Positions 6,860-10,195 of a stretch of 10,195 nucleotides of DNA are shown piece by piece. Numbering within the stretch: position 1 is the stretch's first letter; each line of letters begins with the position of its first letter. The stretch is from Bacteroides sp. (lineage in GTDB: Bacteria > Bacteroidota > Bacteroidia > Bacteroidales > GCA-2748055): assembly GCA_011048475.1 (NCBI GenBank), contig DSDZ01000424.1, positions 1 to 10,195 of the forward strand, written 5' to 3'. The translations under genes and the position numbers were made by a program. Under the pieces are notes generated by a model. The model was given only the letters and a program-made list of their open reading frames with translations, was not told where the DNA came from and made no database searches.

Positions 6860-7601
6860 GATCATAGGTTTCATCAGGACGAAGTAAAGCAGTCGTGTCT
6901 CCAAGGAATTCCGGATCTTTCATCTTATCTTCCAAGTTCTTAAGGTATGACAATTTGGATGGAATGCCTGAGAATTCATGATTCATATAATCCAGGAATA
7001 CCTGTATAATCTTCTCTTTTGATAAAGAGTCAGTTGATCTCAATGCTTTAAAAAGGTCATAAAGATCTCTTCCCTTCTTTCTCTGATAAAGTGCCCTTAG
7101 CTTTGTACCCGGCAATTCTTCGAACTCGTAAGTTGTTATATTGCATTGTCCATTGAACCATAATGAATTGACTTTAAATGCCTTTTTCTTAAGATCAAAG
7201 ACTGAAAAGTGCTCTCTGCAGTTTATCACTACCTTTAGTTTTAGAATCTGAACAGGCTGCATCTCAGATTCAAAATTAAATATCAACGTAGTATTTCTGT
7301 CCTTCTGTTTGATCTTTGGTTCTCCCAGGAAACTCAACAGTTTCCTGATTTTGTCAATTGATGATCCAATTGGTTCTGCTGCAATCTGTACCAAATCTAT
7401 ATCTTCCGAAAACCTGGGTTCTGGTTCCAGAAAAAGTTTATGTATAGCCGTACCTCCCCGGAAAGCAACTTTTTCAGTTATAAACTCATCCGAAAATAAT
7501 TCGACAAGTGCCCGGCAGATAATCAGGTCCTGTTCTACCTGCTCATTAGCCTTCCATGGAGCAATTTCAGACCATTCGGTAATATATTGATGTGGTATCA
7601 T
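6810..7601 (-). CDS. AbiEii/AbiGii-family nucleotidyltransferase toxin
   Basis: This 263-residue protein is the toxin of a type IV AbiE toxin-antitoxin pair, a family known for phage abortive infection. Members are DNA-polymerase-beta-like nucleotidyltransferases; characterised homologues act on tRNA or use GTP. The first catalytic motif is 'FRGGTAIHK' (G49, G50, T51, K55), followed by the acidic pair in 'SEDIDL' (D67, D69). The distal family motif is clear as 'KLRALYQRKKGRDLYDL' (K167, R174, R178, D179, D182). All key residues look intact and the length is normal. Its ATG overlaps the antitoxin stop as ATGA (7598-7601), which implies translational coupling with the antitoxin made first. The 3' end runs into transposase debris but the reading frame ends naturally at 6810-6812. 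Codons are A+T-rich compared with the operon on the left, in line with horizontal transfer. Confidence 0.93.
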   Translation of the reverse strand: MIPHQYITEWSEIAPWKANEQVEQDLIICRALVELFSDEFITEKVAFRGGTAIHKLFLEPEPRFSEDIDLVQIAAEPIGSSIDKIRKLLSFLGEPKIKQKDRNTTLIFNFESEMQPVQILKLKVVINCREHFSVFDLKKKAFKVNSLWFNGQCNITTYEFEELPGTKLRALYQRKKGRDLYDLFKALRSTDSLSKEKIIQVFLDYMNHEFSGIPSKLSYLKNLEDKMKDPEFLGDTTALLRPDETYDPNEGFDLVRKEIIEMM

Positions 7602-8416
7602 TCGTCTATTTCAATTGCTGCATTAACGATTACTTTCCATCGGTTTTCTGATGAGAAACCTTTGGCTGGAGCAGATGCTTTTAACGGTATCCTGAAAAAA
7701 ACTAAACCATTTTTCTGAGATGCTTCAAATAGTTCGTCTGCCAGTTTTCCATTGTTTAGAACTCTCTCAATCAAATATCCAAGTCTTTGTATTGCAGTAG
7801 CAGTAGTTGAAGCAAAAAAAACAGAATCAAACTCTTTGGGTTCTATTTCTTCTACGAGTTCGTTCAATACGGTAGCTGCCCTTGTAATTCCTCCGGATCT
7901 TTTTTCATATTGGACAAGATCACTGGCAGTCAGTACTGGTGAAGACACTTTAAGATAACCTGATTCAGTTTTTCGTTCTCTGAGCAATCGACTTTCAATA
8001 TTACCTTTACTGATGAAATTTACTTTTAATCCCTTCTTATGAGAAGGCCGAAGGACAGGGAAATCAGTTACAACAAAATATTCCTGAGGCTGCTGGTGTG
8101 CCGCTCCATATAAAGCTGCGGCACTTAATAATCCCACATAATAAGGTCGGTTAAGAAATTTCATGAAATCGTCCATGAATAAAGCAGCAGGCAGAATCCC
8201 TCTGTTTGCATATTGTGCAGAGATCATTAAATAGAATCCTTTGTGAAATGATACTATTTTCCCCTTCTTCGATAACCTTTTTAAAGCACTTTTAATGGCT
8301 GCTCCGGAATAGTTCGGTAATTCCTCCTCCAACTGGTTTAATGAAAATGATATTCTTCCCCTTTTTTCGAGGTTTTCAATCCATCGACTTACATTTATGT
8401 TAAGCTGTTCTATCAT
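7598..8416 (-). CDS. AbiEi-family antitoxin (type IV toxin-antitoxin)
   Basis: This is the antitoxin and likely autorepressor of the AbiE pair. From the ATG at 8416 it has 272 residues. A winged-helix N-terminal domain is visible in 'SLNQLEEELPNYSGAAIKS' and 'LSKKGKIVSFHKGFYLM', with the last Gly-Phe-Tyr forming the wing. The C-terminal AbiEi domain follows with 'RPYYVGLLSAAALYGAAHQ' and 'PQEYFVVTD'. The frame is open upstream to an ATG at 8482, which would add 22 residues, and an internal ATG also lies at 8461. I prefer 8416 because a Bacteroidota-type promoter and a perfect inverted repeat (8433-8471) occupy the codons between, and the added residues precede the fold. In known systems AbiEi counters the toxin without binding it and represses the operon cooperatively. 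The stop overlaps the toxin start by four bases. Confidence 0.9.
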   Translation of the reverse strand: MIEQLNINVSRWIENLEKRGRISFSLNQLEEELPNYSGAAIKSALKRLSKKGKIVSFHKGFYLMISAQYANRGILPAALFMDDFMKFLNRPYYVGLLSAAALYGAAHQQPQEYFVVTDFPVLRPSHKKGLKVNFISKGNIESRLLRERKTESGYLKVSSPVLTASDLVQYEKRSGGITRAATVLNELVEEIEPKEFDSVFFASTTATAIQRLGYLIERVLNNGKLADELFEASQKNGLVFFRIPLKASAPAKGFSSENRWKVIVNAAIEIDE

Positions 8417-8432
8417 ATTGTTAAAAGTGATA

Positions 8433-8471
8433 TTTTGCGAAAGGTACCGATTTTCGGCCATTTTCGCAAAA
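8433..8471. promoter_or_regulatory. Candidate AbiEi operator: perfect 10-bp inverted repeat
   Basis: TTTTGCGAAA at 8433-8442 is mirrored perfectly by TTTCGCAAAA at 8462-8471, with 19 bases between. Inside the spacer is a smaller palindrome, CCGA-TTT-TCGG (8447-8457). ATTTTCG also occurs twice ten bases apart (8450 and 8460), one helical turn. The arms cover the -7 and -33 boxes of the predicted promoter, so a dimer bound here would block polymerase. AbiEi antitoxins are known to bind inverted repeats before their own gene. Assigning this repeat to this protein is inference from position. Confidence 0.65.
8439..8470 (-). promoter_or_regulatory. Predicted abiE promoter (Bacteroidota -33/-7 type)
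   Basis: On the minus strand a TTTG (-33 box, plus-strand 8467-8470) is followed by exactly 20 bases and then TACCTTTC (plus-strand 8439-8446). The latter matches TAnnTTTG at all but the last position. Spacing of 19-21 is the norm for this phylum's primary sigma factor. Transcription would begin around 8430, leaving a short A/T-rich leader of about 15 bases before the ATG at 8416. Confidence 0.6.
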
Positions 8472-8568
8472 AATCTATTCAATTCTTTTTTGTGTGAAGA
8501 GTCATTGAAAGCTAACTGAAAAATAGTATAAAATCTGGTTCAAAATATATTGCTGGAGTACGAAATGA

Positions 8569-8889
8569 TCATGCATTAGTGGCCGAAACTTTCTGACCTG
8601 CATCAATTAATATGATGTTTTTATCGTTATCAAGATTCAATTCCCTGGAAACCAGTGATAGGTATTCTTCCCTGGCCCGGTTCATCAGCTTCAAATCATT
8701 CGGCTCAGTGATGTATTGATCAGCGATGCCGGCCTTGGCATTTAGCCTTTTGGCATAGATCCCGGCCAACTCATCCGAGGGTACCAACTCGGCCAAAAGG
8801 GCCCAGCGGTTATCCTCTTTTAGTTGCTGATGAATTGGATGTTGAAATTCTTGCAATGTCAGCTGGCCTGATGGGTTATATTTGATCAT
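8569..8889 (-). pseudogene. Internally deleted IS5/IS1182-like transposase
   Basis: The frame encodes 106 residues. Residues 1-50 are the N-terminal domain typical of this transposase group ('MIKYNPSGQLTLQEFQ', then 'DNRWALLAELVPSDELAGIY'). At about residue 52 the sequence jumps to 'AGIADQYITEPNDLKLMNRA', which in full-length relatives lies about 100 residues later, just after the first catalytic Asp region. The expected 'KKGRP...R' and following helices are missing, so an in-frame deletion joined the two parts near plus-strand 8727-8738. After about residue 85 the family resemblance fades and a stop follows. The catalytic core is gone, so it is a dead remnant. It starts at an ATG at 8887-8889. 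No matching right end of the element was found. Confidence 0.65.
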
Positions 8890-8893
8890 TAGT

Positions 8894-8940
8894 GCAAGGG
8901 ATTTTCTTCAAATTACCCACTCACTCGCACTTTCCCTTGC
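8894..8940. repeat. 8-bp inverted repeat before the transposase remnant
   Basis: GCAAGGGA (8894-8901) is matched in reverse by TCCCTTGC (8933-8940), with 31 bases between. It lies just upstream of the transposase start, where an element end or promoter region would be expected, so it may be part of the old IS terminus. The match is short and could be chance. Confidence 0.25.
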
Positions 8941-9128
8941 GTTTTACCACAATGCTTTTAACCTCAATCTTTTATCACTTTACTGGTAGCGCAATAGCTG
9001 CACATATTGAGGTTCGTAAGGATGTGTTTTGCAGGTTAAAGAATAACGTAAAGATTTGTTGGAGGATGATCCATTGGATGTTCGTACTGAAGTTCATCAA
9101 AATTGCTTTGAGCCAGGGAGAGAATAAT

Positions 9129-9421
9129 GATGAAAAGCTACTGGCTAAGATCCAACAAGAACTGAAGTCAGAGACATACCTTCCAATGAAAAATCGGATA
9201 AAACCCATTCGAAAGGAAAAGGAAAATTCAGAAAACTGGGTATTCCCACGATCAAAGACAGGATAGTTCAGGGAGCAATAAAACTGATCCTTGAACCTGT
9301 TTTTGAAGCGGACTTTCAACCCGGATCATTTGGTTACAGACCGAAGCGGACAGCGCACCAGGCGATAGAACATGTGGCTAATGCCATTGGCTCTGGCTTT
9401 CGGGAAATACACTGCATATAA
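9129..9421 (+). pseudogene. Group II intron reverse transcriptase fragment, frameshifted and truncated
   Basis: This is a piece of a group II intron-encoded reverse transcriptase (LtrA-like), covering the finger region of the RT domain. The first part reads 'LLAKIQQELKSETYLPMKN' and 'RIKPIRKEK' up to about 9221. In the purine-rich run at 9213-9227 the frame shifts by one base, and the next frame continues from 9221 with 'GKFRKLGIPTIKDRIVQGA', 'IKLILEPVFEADFQPGS' and 'FGYRPKRTAHQAIEHVANA'. These match RT motifs LGIPT-x2-DR-x2-Q and FGYRP-x-R-x-AH. Family resemblance stops at about 9388, well before the YADD catalytic motif, and the frame ends at a TAA at 9419-9421. No maturase, endonuclease or intron RNA domain V was recognised. 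The open frame before 9129 (from 8892) does not resemble RT. It is a dead remnant of an intron or intron-like element. Confidence 0.8.
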
Positions 9422-9708
9422 GCACCGGTTGCAACAACTTCAACGTTTCGATTAACGAAGGCCGCCTGAGAATTACCGCCTGTTTAAGAATGGATTCCGC
9501 GACAAACCAGAAAAGCATTCGGGATTCCTCATCGATCAAGAAAAAAGCAGCCTTCATATCAGAATCTGTCAAAAGATTTGTCAATGTCACGGAGGGTTTG
9601 GTTTCAAGAAACGGTTAATGGCAACCCAAATCCCATAACCCGGGATCGCATGGGTCTTACCGGGGAAAAAACCTCAGAAATCGTTGATCACCGGTCTGCA
9701 ACCGGATT
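9422..9708. other. Stretch without a supportable gene
   Basis: Two frames are open for 70-78 codons here, one on the plus strand ending at 9616-9618 and one on the minus strand (9590 down to 9378). Neither shows a known family. They overlap each other and the minus one runs antisense into the reverse transcriptase remnant. Base composition rises toward the G+C-rich level of the hydrolase from about 9620 on. The stretch is probably decayed element DNA followed by the 3' flank of the hydrolase gene. Confidence 0.4.
9691..9705 (-). terminator. Small hairpin after the hydrolase gene, doubtful terminator
   Basis: CCGGT-CTGCA-ACCGG forms a perfect 5-bp stem with a 5-base loop just past the hydrolase stop. 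On the minus strand the nearest T-run (TTTTTT, plus-strand 9665-9670) begins about 20 bases after the stem. That spacing is too long for a standard intrinsic terminator, so the role is uncertain. Confidence 0.25.
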
Positions 9709-10195
9709 TCAGAAATGGTAATCCATGGCTGCATTATCTATGACCAGGACCCAGTCCACCCCGGCCACAGGGGTCCTGAATATGTGTGGTGATGTTCCGT
9801 TAAAATCGCCAATTTTCTCTGCAACACCTGTCCTCGGGTTGAACCACCATGCCCTGATCCTTTCGGCCTTCAGCGGGACCGGATCCACGGTAATGCTCCT
9901 GTTCGAAGGCAGGTAGATAAACGCAAAATCCTCCCCCCTGAAAGCCTGCAGATGGTTCACTTCATTGCCCCGGTCCGAGACGATCATGGCTGGATCCGGC
10001 GCGCCCGTGATCCTGGGCCTGGATTCCATGAGGTTCCTTACATGGATCATGTCCCACGCTCCCGGAAGATCGAGCACCCGGTGCCAGTAGTTCCTCGCAT
10101 TCCCCACCGGGGTCCTTCCCTCGCCCAGCATCTGCCATACGGGATGGCACCCGTAGGTATGTCCGTGTGCCCCTGCAAAAAGGGCCCAGTATGCC
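9709..10195 (-). CDS. DUF4038/apiosidase-like glycoside hydrolase, C-terminal part (truncated by window end)
   Basis: The frame is open to the window edge and encodes 162 C-terminal residues of a larger enzyme. The first part, 'AYWALFAGAHGHTYGCHPV' and 'WQMLGEGR', is the end of the (beta/alpha)8 catalytic domain of the DUF4038 family, which includes GH140 apiosidases. 'SGAHGHTYG'-like loops carry the family's conserved active-site-side residues. From about residue 60 comes the C-terminal domain known as PF12904 (putative collagen-binding domain of a collagenase), seen as 'FRGEDFAFIYLPSNRSITVD' and 'IRAWWFNPRTGVAEKIG', ending 'DWVLVIDNAA'. Members are normally exported by a signal peptide, which would lie outside the window. 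In GH140 the substrate is D-apiose in rhamnogalacturonan II, but other DUF4038 members act on other plant glycans. It runs toward the island and away from the operon's direction. Confidence 0.85.
   Translation of the reverse strand, partial: AYWALFAGAHGHTYGCHPVWQMLGEGRTPVGNARNYWHRVLDLPGAWDMIHVRNLMESRPRITGAPDPAMIVSDRGNEVNHLQAFRGEDFAFIYLPSNRSITVDPVPLKAERIRAWWFNPRTGVAEKIGDFNGTSPHIFRTPVAGVDWVLVIDNAAMDYHF

Noticed and set aside
8417..8482. 22-codon N-terminal extension of AbiEi
   Set aside because: It overlaps the predicted promoter and operator and adds residues before the winged-helix fold. The shorter start at 8416 explains both.
8892..9128. Open frame leading into the reverse transcriptase remnant
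   Set aside because: It has no RT similarity, and it begins beside a transposase remnant, so it is probably a chance opening. Another frame at 9047-9127 gives 26 acidic, protein-like residues but is too short to support a call.
9421..9618. Possible META-like domain from a 'GCNNFN' string in the plus frame
   Set aside because: Only a few residues fit, the rest of the domain and a lipoprotein signal are missing, and the region is degenerate.
1..10195. CRISPR array, tRNA, rRNA or riboswitch
   Set aside because: No regularly spaced direct repeats, no cloverleaf-like segment with CCA context, and no recognisable riboswitch core was seen on either strand.

Overview
The window looks like a Bacteroidota (probably Bacteroidales or Marinilabiliales-type) chromosome. 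The evidence is indirect. The antitoxin gene has a -33 TTTG / -7 TAnnTTTG type promoter, gene starts lack a clear Shine-Dalgarno, the transposase remnants are of types common in that phylum, and the right end holds a DUF4038/GH140-type glycoside hydrolase. No rRNA or tRNA is present to settle the taxon.

Layout. Bases 1-6328 are a tight plus-strand operon with gaps of 9-22 bases and no internal terminator. In order it encodes the C-terminal end of a thiamine-diphosphate enzyme subunit (E1-beta/transketolase C-terminal type), a divergent PHP-domain protein, a sorbitol-6-phosphate-dehydrogenase-like SDR with an unusual N-terminal extension of about 120 residues, a Gph-like HAD phosphatase, a SorE-like (L-sorbose-1-phosphate reductase) medium-chain dehydrogenase, and a rhamnulokinase-family FGGY kinase. 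Bases about 6329-9620 are visibly richer in A+T and form a patchwork of acquired and decaying DNA. It holds an orphan C-terminal tail of a minus-strand gene, the C-terminal piece of a DDE transposase, an intact AbiEi/AbiEii (type IV) toxin-antitoxin pair on the minus strand, an internally deleted IS5/IS1182-like transposase, and a frameshifted, truncated group II intron reverse transcriptase. From 9709 to the window end the sequence returns to G+C-rich coding DNA: the C-terminus of a DUF4038/PF12904 (apiosidase-like) glycoside hydrolase on the minus strand.

How the genes may work together. The kinase, SorE-like reductase and SrlD/SorD-like dehydrogenase line up as a plausible route from a free ketohexose to a ketohexose 1-phosphate, then a hexitol 6-phosphate, then fructose 6-phosphate. 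In enterobacteria L-sorbose is phosphorylated by a PTS; here a rhamnulokinase-like kinase would take that step. The HAD, PHP and thiamine-diphosphate genes are probably part of the same unit, but their steps cannot be assigned.

The AbiE pair has the clearest regulatory signal in the window: a perfect 10-bp inverted repeat whose arms overlap both promoter boxes upstream of the antitoxin. It fits known autoregulation by AbiEi and argues for a shorter antitoxin start at 8416.
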